This document shows positions 54,515 through 60,577 of a stretch of 64,000 bases of DNA, in pieces. The position numbers were made by a program, and so were the translations under genes. Each line of letters begins with the position of its first letter. Position 1 is the first letter of the stretch. The notes below the pieces were generated by a model, which worked only from the letters and a program-made list of their open reading frames with translations, searched no databases and was not told the origin of the DNA. The DNA is taken from NCBI RefSeq assembly GCF_021462405.1, contig NZ_JAKEDU010000001.1:248001-312000 (forward strand), read 5' to 3'. This DNA is from Thermus tengchongensis (GTDB taxonomy: Bacteria > Deinococcota > Deinococci > Deinococcales > Thermaceae).

Positions 54515-56254
54515 GTGCGCCGAGAAGGAATTGCCCTGGTAGCCACCCTGGCCGTGGTGGTGGTGATAGCCGTCCTCGTCTTTGGAACTTTCTTCACCAC
54601 ACAGCTGGAAATCTGGACCACCCGAAACGACGTGACCGCTAATCAAGCTTACGCCGTGGCGCAAGCGGGCATCCAGAAGTACAAGACCCTGGCCTTTCAG
54701 ACCTTTCGCTACTACCTGAACAACATCAATACCTACGGAAGCGAGCTGGCCCGCTATGCCCAGTGTGGCAACCTGCTCACCATTGGTCTGGATCTCGACC
54801 GCAACGGGACCATCGCCGCGGGCACTGATTTGCCTAATGGCGGCACTCTTACCGAAACCATCCTGTTTCCCGACGGAAGCCGGGGCACCTACACCGTAAG
54901 TCTCTCCGTTTCCGGCTCCTATCTGACCCTGCGCTCCGTCGGCCAGTACGGCGGGGCTCAGGCCACGGTGACCGCCGTGGCGCGGGTCAGTTCCAAAGGC
55001 ATCTTTTCCAACGCCATCGCCACTGGCCTCGGAGTAGGCACCTTAAACGGCAACCTGGAAATTTGGGGTTCGGTGTATGCACAAGCCACCAACCCGAGCG
55101 ATTTCGTCATCGGGAGTTCCGGCGCTTTTAAGATGCACAACTACTACACCGCCACCCAGCTGGCCCAGCTCTTTGGCAACAACTTTACTGTAGACCAGAT
55201 CCGCAACTTTCTCAAGCTCCAGGCAATGGAGCAAAGGGATATGTGCGCTACCCTCAGCGTGACAGGAGGCAAAGTAAAAATCTGGGGGAACTCCCAGATC
55301 GGTGATGCCTCTTTGCCCCAGGGCCTTAGTGCCTCGGACGGATGGAACCCAAAGGTAGACGGCATCTATGTGGGAAGCGGCACTCAGGGAACACGGGAAA
55401 ATGAGTGCAACAATGTAAGCAATGCACCGGATGTCTGCGTGGGCGGAGGGGCCAACCTGTACACTTCGGGGGGCATAGGGGCCTTCCCCTACACCAACCC
55501 CCCTGCGATTCCCAGCCTGTCTGGACCGTGTACCAATGCGGGGCAGACCTGGCGCGAGTGCCTGCGCAACCTCGCAGCTACTCAAGGGGTGGTGCTAGAA
55601 AAAGGGGCAAGTTCCATCCCCTCGGGTTTGGTCTGCGATCTCAGCACCATCCTTTCGGGGAATACCCTGACCTTTGGGCAAACCCCCATCACCTGTTTGG
55701 AGGGCACTCCTCCCAACGCCAAAGGCTTTATCTACACCTATGATGCCATCACGCGGCAGGGAACGCTCACCGTCTACGGCACGGTTAACTTCCGTGGCTA
55801 CGATCTGAAGTTCGAGGAGGACGTGGTGGTGCGCTACACCAACAAGGCCACCCTGTTCGTGGAGGCTAAACAAAACCAAGGAGGCAACATCACCCTGGAG
55901 GGCAATCTCCTTCCCGGACAAAGCTTTCCCGACCGGGATGTGTTGGGCCTCATTGCGGAAAACACCCTGACGATCACGGGCGACACCCAAAATCTTCCCG
56001 GCAGCTCACCCCGAAAACAGGTCGTTATGGGGCTTTTTTACGCGGGACAGCGAGCCATCATCCAGCAGAACTCCACTGTCTTCGGCACCGTGGTGGCCAG
56101 GGAGGTCTGCACCTCCAACAACTGCAACGCAGGCTCGGGGAATACCAGCATCGTTCAAGTACCCGGGCTGGAGTTCAACCTTCCCCCAGGGTTCAACTTG
56201 GCCCCCAACACCACCAGCGCCTTCTTCGGGCAACTAACCTATGAGCGCCGCTAG
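54515..56254 (+). CDS. comZ: Competence pilin ComZ, tip-located DNA receptor
   Basis: 579 aa. Pilin-like N-terminus MRREGIALVATLAVVVVIAVLVFGTFF (PilX/GspK-like: Gly at the cut site but no Glu at +5), then a pilin domain with a very large insertion. Residues about 180-530 contain short beta repeats (GTLNGNLEIWGSVYAQ, ..GGKVKIWGNSQIGDA.., VNFRGYDLKFEEDVVVRY, GNITLEGNLLPG) that fit the beta-solenoid described for T. thermophilus ComZ, which binds DNA at the pilus tip. Strong ribosome binding site GGAGGT 5 nt before a GTG start. Low, uneven G+C and many Cys pairs. Confidence 0.9.
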   Translation: MRREGIALVATLAVVVVIAVLVFGTFFTTQLEIWTTRNDVTANQAYAVAQAGIQKYKTLAFQTFRYYLNNINTYGSELARYAQCGNLLTIGLDLDRNGTIAAGTDLPNGGTLTETILFPDGSRGTYTVSLSVSGSYLTLRSVGQYGGAQATVTAVARVSSKGIFSNAIATGLGVGTLNGNLEIWGSVYAQATNPSDFVIGSSGAFKMHNYYTATQLAQLFGNNFTVDQIRNFLKLQAMEQRDMCATLSVTGGKVKIWGNSQIGDASLPQGLSASDGWNPKVDGIYVGSGTQGTRENECNNVSNAPDVCVGGGANLYTSGGIGAFPYTNPPAIPSLSGPCTNAGQTWRECLRNLAATQGVVLEKGASSIPSGLVCDLSTILSGNTLTFGQTPITCLEGTPPNAKGFIYTYDAITRQGTLTVYGTVNFRGYDLKFEEDVVVRYTNKATLFVEAKQNQGGNITLEGNLLPGQSFPDRDVLGLIAENTLTITGDTQNLPGSSPRKQVVMGLFYAGQRAIIQQNSTVFGTVVAREVCTSNNCNAGSGNTSIVQVPGLEFNLPPGFNLAPNTTSAFFGQLTYERR

Positions 56255-56296
56255 CTTTCACACCCCTTTCACACCCCCCTGCCATCCTGAGGCTGA

Positions 56297-56344
56297 CCCC
56301 CCCAAACGGGGGGGTTGACAAGGGCAGGAGGAGCCCCCGAGAAT
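56297..56344 (+). promoter_or_regulatory. Strong promoter of the major pilin gene with a flanking hairpin
   Basis: C7-AAAC-G7 hairpin (56297-56314) lies directly before a perfect -35 TTGACA (56315-56320); 18 bp on is GAGAAT (56339-56344) as -10. The transcript would have a leader of about 125 nt and a true ribosome binding site AAGGAGAT, unlike the leaderless genes. This allows high, separate expression of the major pilin. Confidence 0.7.
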
Positions 56345-56429
56345 GCTGGGCGAGAGGAGGTGAGAGCAGGGTTAGAGATAAAGGCAAAGCGGTGAAGGCA
56401 GGTCGGCAATAGGCCCAAGGCACTCATGG

Positions 56430-56452
56430 CCGCGCAATGCATGAAAGCGCGG
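56430..56452 (+). promoter_or_regulatory. Hairpin in the leader of the major pilin mRNA
   Basis: CCGCGC / GCGCGG, 6-bp stem, 11-nt loop, ending about 10 nt before the AAGGAG ribosome binding site. It could affect mRNA stability or translation. Confidence 0.4.
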
Positions 56453-56474
56453 AAAACTCTAAGGAGATAGAGGT

Positions 56475-56831
56475 ATGCGGAACGCAAAAGGCTTCACCCT
56501 GATTGAGCTCCTGATCGTCATCGCCATCATCGGCATCCTGGCGGCGGTGCTGGTGCCCAACTTGCTCAACGCGAGGCGCACAGCTACCCAGCGGGCAGCC
56601 GAAGCACATGGCCAGAACGTATACAAGGTTGTGTCAGCTTACCTGGCTGAGGATCCTCAAAGGGCAGCTACTGACATTACCGATACAAACTGCGCTGATG
56701 GTTTTACCGCCGGAAGCTTCAGTGTGGGCAATGCTCCTGCCGGCGTTTCGTGTACATATAACGCCACCGGACCTGACGCATTTACCATAACAGTTGGGGC
56801 TCCTGGTGGCTTCAGCAAAACGTTCCCCTAA
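56475..56831 (+). CDS. pilA4: Major type IV pilin
   Basis: 118 aa. Canonical prepilin MRNAKG^FTLIELLIVIAIIGILAAVLVPNLLNARRTA with Glu5, as in the T. thermophilus major pilin PilA4, whose N-terminus is almost the same. The globular domain is different and short, with Cys pair (TNCADGF..GVSCTYN). Position after comZ, own strong promoter and terminator agree with the pilA4 role: main subunit of the pili used for adhesion, twitching and DNA uptake. Serotype-like variation of the exposed domain is likely. Base composition is lower in G+C (31 of 60 in 56641-56700). Confidence 0.88.
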   Translation: MRNAKGFTLIELLIVIAIIGILAAVLVPNLLNARRTATQRAAEAHGQNVYKVVSAYLAEDPQRAATDITDTNCADGFTAGSFSVGNAPAGVSCTYNATGPDAFTITVGAPGGFSKTFP

Positions 56832-56857
56832 GCTTCGAGGTTAGGAGGACCGAAAAA

Positions 56858-56894
56858 GCACGCACAGGGACCTGCCCTGTGTGTGCCTTTTATT
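56858..56894 (+). terminator. Strong terminator after the major pilin gene
   Basis: GCACGCACAGGG / CCCTGTGTGTGC (12 pairs incl. one G-U), 5-nt loop, followed by CTTTTATT. Confidence 0.9.
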
Positions 56895-56928
56895 GAGGCC
56901 ATCGCAAAATGTCTAGTACCCTTTTCCT

Positions 56929-57285
56929 TAAGTGCCCTCCCCTTGGAAAACCAACTCCACTCCTCCCAGGGCCCTTAGGGCCAGGCGAACGGCATCCGCC
57001 AGCTCGGCCAAATTCCGGTAGTGCCGCCGGGGCATCAGAAACCCCTTCACCCACCGCCACACCCCCTCCATCGGGTTCCAATGCGGACTGTACCGCAGCA
57101 GATACCCCACGCTTAACCCTCGCCTGGCCCACCCCTCCAAAGCTTCCCTTATCCACTCCCCCCGGTGAAACGCCGCATTGTCCAAAAAGACCTTCATGGG
57201 CCTCTCCAGCCTCTCCACCACGCCCTACAGGTACGCCCGCACCTCCCCCGACCGCACAGGCCCAAACACCAAGGGTGGGCACTTA
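56929..57285 (-). mobile_element. Degraded IS630-type transposase remnant with TA-flanked ends
   Basis: 357 bp. The minus strand codes the C-terminal third of an IS630-family transposase: MKVFLDNAAFHRG (second catalytic Asp), YSPHWNPMEGVWRWVKG (catalytic Glu), ending at TAA. The frame continues upstream to 57284 (CPPLVFGPVRSGEVRAYL) but is broken by TAG at 57227-57225. The first Asp and N-terminal DNA-binding part are gone. Both edges are TA followed by AGTGCCC (AGTGCCCTCCCCTTGG at the left, AGTGCCCACCCTTGG at the right, reading inward), i.e. inverted repeats. The same ends occur on the small repeats of this window. Confidence 0.8.
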
Positions 57286-57355
57286 GGCTAGCCGCCTCTC
57301 CAAGGACCCCAGGGAGAAGGTGGGGAAGAGCTTCCCCAGCCCGCATGCCCGGTGC

Positions 57356-57361
57356 TAAACT
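57356..57361 (+). promoter_or_regulatory. -10 box TAAACT of the DUF433/DUF5615 pair
   Basis: TAAACT, then 6 nt, then ATG at 57368. Leaderless layout. Confidence 0.55.
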
Positions 57362-57367
57362 CACCTC

Positions 57368-57601
57368 ATGACATCTTGGCGGGAGTGGATCGCCTCCGAC
57401 CCTGGGGTGCTGGGCGGTAAGCCCGTGGTCCGAGGCACGCGCCTTTCGGTGGCTTTCCTCCTGGGCCTCCTTGCCCAGGGATGGAGCCGGGAGGAGATCC
57501 TCGCCAACTACCCCCAACTCCCACCGGAAGGGCTCCAGGCCGCTTTAGCCTTCGCCCAAGAGGTCCTGGAGGAGGAAAGGCTCTTTGCGCTTTCTCGCTG
57601 A
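57368..57601 (+). CDS. DUF433 protein, probable antitoxin
   Basis: 77 aa. DUF433 core DPGVLGGKPVVRGTRLSVAFLLGLLAQGWSREEILANYPQL, a winged-helix-like family (VapB45-type) that pairs with DUF5615 PIN-like proteins. It probably represses its own operon and blocks the partner nuclease. Overlaps the next gene by 17 nt. Confidence 0.88.
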   Translation: MTSWREWIASDPGVLGGKPVVRGTRLSVAFLLGLLAQGWSREEILANYPQLPPEGLQAALAFAQEVLEEERLFALSR

Positions 57602-57935
57602 CGAGAACCTTCCCCTGGCCAGCGTACACTTGCTCCGCAACCGCGGCTTTGTGGTTCTTGCCGTGGTAGAAACCTCCCCTGGGATCCCCGACGGAGAAGT
57701 ATGGGCGCTGGCAGCCAAGCACGACGCTGTCCTGCTCACCCTGGACCTGGACTTCGGACAGCTTTACCAATCCTACAGCGAAAGGCCGGCCGGGTTGGTC
57801 CTCTTCCGGCTGACGCCTGCCCACCCCGAGGAACCCGCCCGCCTGCTCCTCCAGGTTATGGCTGAGGGGTTAGTCTTGGAGGGACACCTCACCGTTCTTG
57901 GAAGGGATAAGGTGCGCTCGAGGCCCTGGCGCTGA
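57585..57935 (+). CDS. DUF5615 PIN-like protein, probable toxin
   Basis: 116 aa. PIN-like acidic residues: FLADENLPLASVHLLRNRGF (Asp5/Glu6), SPGIPDGEVWALAAKHDAVLLTLDLDFG (Asp near 49 and the L-T-x-D-x-D-F motif). VapC45/Mut7-C-like RNase fold. TTG start at 57585 inside the DUF433 gene with GGAGGAAAGG before it. Both genes are intact, so this looks like a working toxin-antitoxin pair. Confidence 0.86.
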   Translation: MRFLADENLPLASVHLLRNRGFVVLAVVETSPGIPDGEVWALAAKHDAVLLTLDLDFGQLYQSYSERPAGLVLFRLTPAHPEEPARLLLQVMAEGLVLEGHLTVLGRDKVRSRPWR

Positions 57936-57986
57936 GGCCGCCCTCAGGGAGGCGTGGAAACCCCTTCCTGAGCCCGCTCCACCCCC

Positions 57987-58071
57987 TGATCACCCGCGCA
58001 GGAGGCTACCCCATCGGCAAAAGCTGAAGCGGCTTGCCTGTGCCCCTTTTGAGGCCCCGTTGGGGCATTTA
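57987..58071 (-). repeat. MITE-like element with shortened hairpin, copy 5 (85 bp)
   Basis: Begins TAAATGCCCC at 58071 inside the scpA stop codon (TAA) and ends GCGCGGGTGATCA at 57987. Colinear with the 104-bp copies, including GGCAAGCCGCTT and GCCGATGGGG, except that 19 bp of the hairpin are missing (CCCCAACGGGG), which explains 85 instead of 104. Confidence 0.65.
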
Positions 58072-58716
58072 GGCCAGCCGCTCCTCCAAAACCCCTTCCG
58101 CCTCCACCCAAAGGGGGCCGAAGGGCTCTTCCTGGCATAGCCGCACCAGGCCCAACCGGTGTGCCTCCAAAAGCGCCGCGAAGCCCACCGCCCTTTCCCC
58201 CCAGCCCCGCAGGGGCAGGCGGTGGAAGGCCACCCGCCCCCTCAGGAAGCCCTTCAACCGCTCCCAGGCCTCCTTTAGGCCGAAGCCCTCCCGGGGCAGG
58301 GCCAGCACCGCCTTGCGGAAGGGCCGGGCAGCCTCCTTGAGCGCCTTGGGGGAAAGGCGCAGGGCGGGCCGGGGCACCGGGGGCGGGGCCACGGGAAGGA
58401 GCCGGGCCCGCCGCTTGAGGCGCTCCTCCAGAAAGGCCACGGTTTCGGAAAGGTCCACCAGCACCCGCACGATGGGGGCCTCCTCCCCCTCCTCCTTGGG
58501 GGTGAGGGCCCGTTCCGGGGAAAGCTTCAGCACCAAAAGCTCGGCCAGGAGGGGAAGAAGCTCTGCCCGGGCCCGAAGGTCCTCCGGCACCTGGGCCAGG
58601 GCCTGCTCCACCACCAGGAGGACGGGAAGCCCTTTGGGGGAAAGCCTACCCCGCCTCAGGGCCTCCCGGAGCTCCACCGGGGTGCCGGCAAACCCGGGAA
58701 ACTCCAGCCGAATCAC
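58069..58716 (-). CDS. scpA: Segregation and condensation protein A (kleisin)
   Basis: 215 aa kleisin of the SMC-ScpAB complex that organises and segregates the chromosome. N-terminal SMC-binding helix region (LEFPGFAGTPVELREALRRGRLS) is followed by LLPLLAELLVLKLSPERAL, a charged linker, and a C-terminal winged helix (VAFLEERLKRR..; ..GERAVGFAALLEAHRLGLVRLCQEE). Somewhat short for ScpA. GTG start overlaps the trpS stop (GTGA). The stop codon is provided by the edge of a repeat. Confidence 0.85.
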   Translation of the reverse strand: MIRLEFPGFAGTPVELREALRRGRLSPKGLPVLLVVEQALAQVPEDLRARAELLPLLAELLVLKLSPERALTPKEEGEEAPIVRVLVDLSETVAFLEERLKRRARLLPVAPPPVPRPALRLSPKALKEAARPFRKAVLALPREGFGLKEAWERLKGFLRGRVAFHRLPLRGWGERAVGFAALLEAHRLGLVRLCQEEPFGPLWVEAEGVLEERLA

Positions 58717-59726
58717 CGGAATACCGGGCGCTTCGTGGGGAGAAGGAGCCCCACCTTCTCCCGCACCTCCTCCATGGTGGCCGCCGCCACCGCCCGTGCC
58801 CGCTTGGCCCCTTCCAGGAGGGCGTCCATCACGTAGTCGGGGTCCTTCTTGAGCTCCTCTGCCCGCTCGCGGATGGGGCGCAGGGTCTTCATCAGTTCCT
58901 CAAAGAGGATCCGCTTCACCACCAGGGTGCCGATGCCCGCCTTGCGGTACTCTTCCTTCAGGGCCGCCACCAGCTCCTTGGGGGCGAAGTAGGAGAGGTA
59001 GGTGAAGACGATGGTGCGCTCCGGGTCCCCGGGGTCGGAAAGGCGGATCCTCTGGGGGTCGTCAGGGAGGTGGCGGATCTTTTCCCAGATGCTCCTTTCG
59101 TCCTCCAGAAGCCCGATGGTGTTCCCCAGGGACTTGCTCATCTTGGCCTTGCCGTCGATGCCCGGCACCCTGGGGGCCTCGGGGTTCAGGAGGGCCTTTG
59201 GCTCGGGGAAGGTTTCCCCGAAGAGGGCGTTGAAGCGCCTTGCGATCTCCCGGGTGAGCTCGATGTGCTGTACCTGGTCCTCCCCCACGGGGACGGTGTC
59301 CGCCTTGTAGATGAGGATGTCCGCCGCCTGGAGCACGGGGTACATGAGGAGGCCTGACCAGACCGCCTCCTGCTTGGCCGCCTTGTCCTTGAACTGGGTC
59401 ATGCGGGTGAGGTCCCCCAGGGGGGTGAGGGTGGTGAAGACCCAGGAGAGCTCGGTGTGCTCGGGCACGTGGGACTGGACGAAGAGGGTCACCTTTTCCG
59501 GGTTGAGGCCAGCGGCCATGTTCACCAGGGCCGCCTCAAAGGTGCGCCGGGCCAGGGTGGCGGGGTCGTAGGCCAGGGGGTTGGTGAGGGCGTGGTAGTC
59601 CACGATGCAGAAGAAAGCCTCCCGCCCCAACCTCTCCCCCAGCTCCACCCACTGCTTGATGGCCCCCAGGTAGTTGCCGATGTGGATCTCCCCCGAGGGC
59701 TGGATGCCGGAGAGAACCCGCGTCAT
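58713..59726 (-). CDS. trpS: Tryptophanyl-tRNA synthetase
   Basis: Charges tRNA-Trp. 337 aa, the known Thermus length. Class I: SGIQPSGEIHIGNYLGA with HIGN near residue 15, GEDQVQHIELTREIARRFN, KMSKS at GIDGKAKMSKSLGNTI. ATG 59726 chosen because a -10 box lies 7 nt upstream and the conserved sequence begins there; frames upstream run through the tRNA gene. Confidence 0.97.
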   Translation of the reverse strand: MTRVLSGIQPSGEIHIGNYLGAIKQWVELGERLGREAFFCIVDYHALTNPLAYDPATLARRTFEAALVNMAAGLNPEKVTLFVQSHVPEHTELSWVFTTLTPLGDLTRMTQFKDKAAKQEAVWSGLLMYPVLQAADILIYKADTVPVGEDQVQHIELTREIARRFNALFGETFPEPKALLNPEAPRVPGIDGKAKMSKSLGNTIGLLEDERSIWEKIRHLPDDPQRIRLSDPGDPERTIVFTYLSYFAPKELVAALKEEYRKAGIGTLVVKRILFEELMKTLRPIRERAEELKKDPDYVMDALLEGAKRARAVAAATMEEVREKVGLLLPTKRPVFR

Positions 59727-59733
59727 GGGCTTA

Positions 59734-59739
59734 AGTGTA
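59734..59739 (-). promoter_or_regulatory. -10 box TACACT of trpS
   Basis: TACACT, 7 nt before the trpS ATG. It lies between the tRNA-Leu gene and trpS, so trpS-scpA need not be read with the tRNA. Confidence 0.6.
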
Positions 59740-59773
59740 GCAAAAGGGCGAGGCCCCCTTGCGGGGGCCTTCC

Positions 59774-59860
59774 TGGTGCCGGGGGCGGGACTTGAACCCG
59801 CACGCCCTCGCGGGCACACGACCCTGAATCGTGCGCGTCTACCAATTCCGCCACCCCGGC
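59774..59860 (-). tRNA. tRNA-Leu (anticodon CAG)
   Basis: 87 nt with encoded CCA. Acceptor stem GCCGGGG/CCCCGGC with discriminator A, D arm TGGCGGAATTGGTAGACGC typical of tRNA-Leu, anticodon stem CACGA-TTCAGGG-TCGTG giving CAG (plus-strand 59824-59826), long variable arm GCCCGCGAGGGC, T arm CGGGTTCAAGTCCCG. Confidence 0.97.
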
Positions 59861-59905
59861 AGACGCAAGGGTTATTGTACGGAAGGCCCTTATCCCCGTC
59901 AAGCC

Positions 59906-60409
59906 CTAGCGCCAAAGGGTGAGGAGGGCCAGGATCACCGCCAGGGCACTGAAGTAGAGCATGAGGCGGTTTAGGGCGGTGTTGATGTCCCCCTTTAGCT
60001 CCTGGCGCAGGGAAGCCACATCCCCCTTGAGCTCTTGCCGCAAGGACGCCATCTGCTCCCCAAGACGCCCCTCCAAAGCCCCCATCACCGCCTTGAGCTC
60101 CTGGCGTAAGGAAGCCATGTCCCCTTTAAACTCCTGGCGTAAAGAAGCCATGTCCCCCTTGAGCTCCTGGCGAAGGGTGGCCATCTCCTCCTTAAGGCGC
60201 CCCTCGAGGGCCGCCATGTCCCCCTTGAGGTCTTGGCGTAAAACCGCCATGTCATCCTTGAACTCCTGGCGTAGGGCCACAAGTTCCGCCTTGATCTCCT
60301 GGCGCAAAAGATCCATGCGGGTTTCCAAAGCGGTAACCCGTTCAGGGAGGGTGGCCATCACCCCTTCCACAATTCCTTCCAACTTGTAGAGGCGCTCCTC
60401 CGTGGTCAT
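59906..60409 (-). CDS. Hendecad-repeat coiled-coil protein with C-terminal membrane anchor
   Basis: 167 aa. Residues about 40-150 are built of near-identical 11-residue repeats such as MASLRQELKGD, MATLRQELKGD, MAALEGRLKEE, coded by 33-bp tandem DNA repeats. Eleven-residue periodicity suits a right-handed or straight coiled coil. The C-terminus NRLMLYFSALAVILALLTLW is one membrane helix. The layout resembles CCDC90/DUF1640-type proteins. The repeats invite copy-number change by slippage. -10 TAGCCT (60423-60418) lies 8 nt before the ATG. Function unknown. Confidence 0.78.
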   Translation of the reverse strand: MTTEERLYKLEGIVEGVMATLPERVTALETRMDLLRQEIKAELVALRQEFKDDMAVLRQDLKGDMAALEGRLKEEMATLRQELKGDMASLRQEFKGDMASLRQELKAVMGALEGRLGEQMASLRQELKGDVASLRQELKGDINTALNRLMLYFSALAVILALLTLWR

Positions 60410-60432
60410 CTACCCCCAGGCTAGCACAGCAC

Positions 60433-60461
60433 TTGACCCCGGGGCAAAGGAAGCGTAGGCT
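60433..60461 (+). promoter_or_regulatory. leu operon promoter, -35 TTGACC / 17 bp / -10 TAGGCT
   Basis: TTGACC at 60433-60438, TAGGCT at 60456-60461. The leader-peptide ATG is 8 nt further on. Confidence 0.65.
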
Positions 60462-60469
60462 ATAGGACA

Positions 60470-60517
60470 ATGCGGCGGGGCTTTCTGCTAGACCTAGGCC
60501 GGGCAGGCCCGGCTTAG
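60470..60517 (+). CDS. leuL: Leucine leader peptide of the leuCDB operon
   Basis: 15 residues, MRRGFLLDLGRAGPA, with three Leu codons CTG, CTA and CTA in a stretch of four codons. CTA is rare in the G+C-rich genes of this window. It is followed by alternative stems and an intrinsic terminator before leuC, the classic design of leucine attenuation. A leader peptide has been reported for the Thermus leu genes, so this is expected rather than new. Confidence 0.75.
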   Translation: MRRGFLLDLGRAGPA

Positions 60518-60563
60518 GGAAGCCCTGTTGCCTTCCCCCGGGCCCAAAACCCGGGGGATTTTT
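60517..60563 (+). terminator. leu attenuator: antiterminator and terminator stems
   Basis: Terminator: CCCCCGGG / CCCGGGGG (60535-60542 / 60550-60557), loop of 7, then ATTTTT. A competing stem GGGAAG / CTTCCC (60517-60522 / 60532-60537) uses the first bases of the terminator's 5' arm, so the two exclude each other. Confidence 0.78.
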
Positions 60564-60577
60564 GCAAGGGAGGGAGC

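Noticed and set aside
54515-56254. ComZ as a cell-wall adhesin unrelated to pili
   Set aside because: The N-terminal prepilin-like helix, its place in a pilin operon and the solenoid-like insertion agree with Thermus ComZ.
57286-57355. Possible duplicated scpA 3' end next to the IS630 remnant (both end ..LERRLA/EERLA then TAA)
   Set aside because: The likeness is limited to about 25 bp around the TA edge and the upstream translation does not follow ScpA.
59724-59922. N-terminal extension of trpS to 59915
   Set aside because: It would run through the tRNA-Leu gene, and the -10 box and the known 337-residue length both point to 59726.
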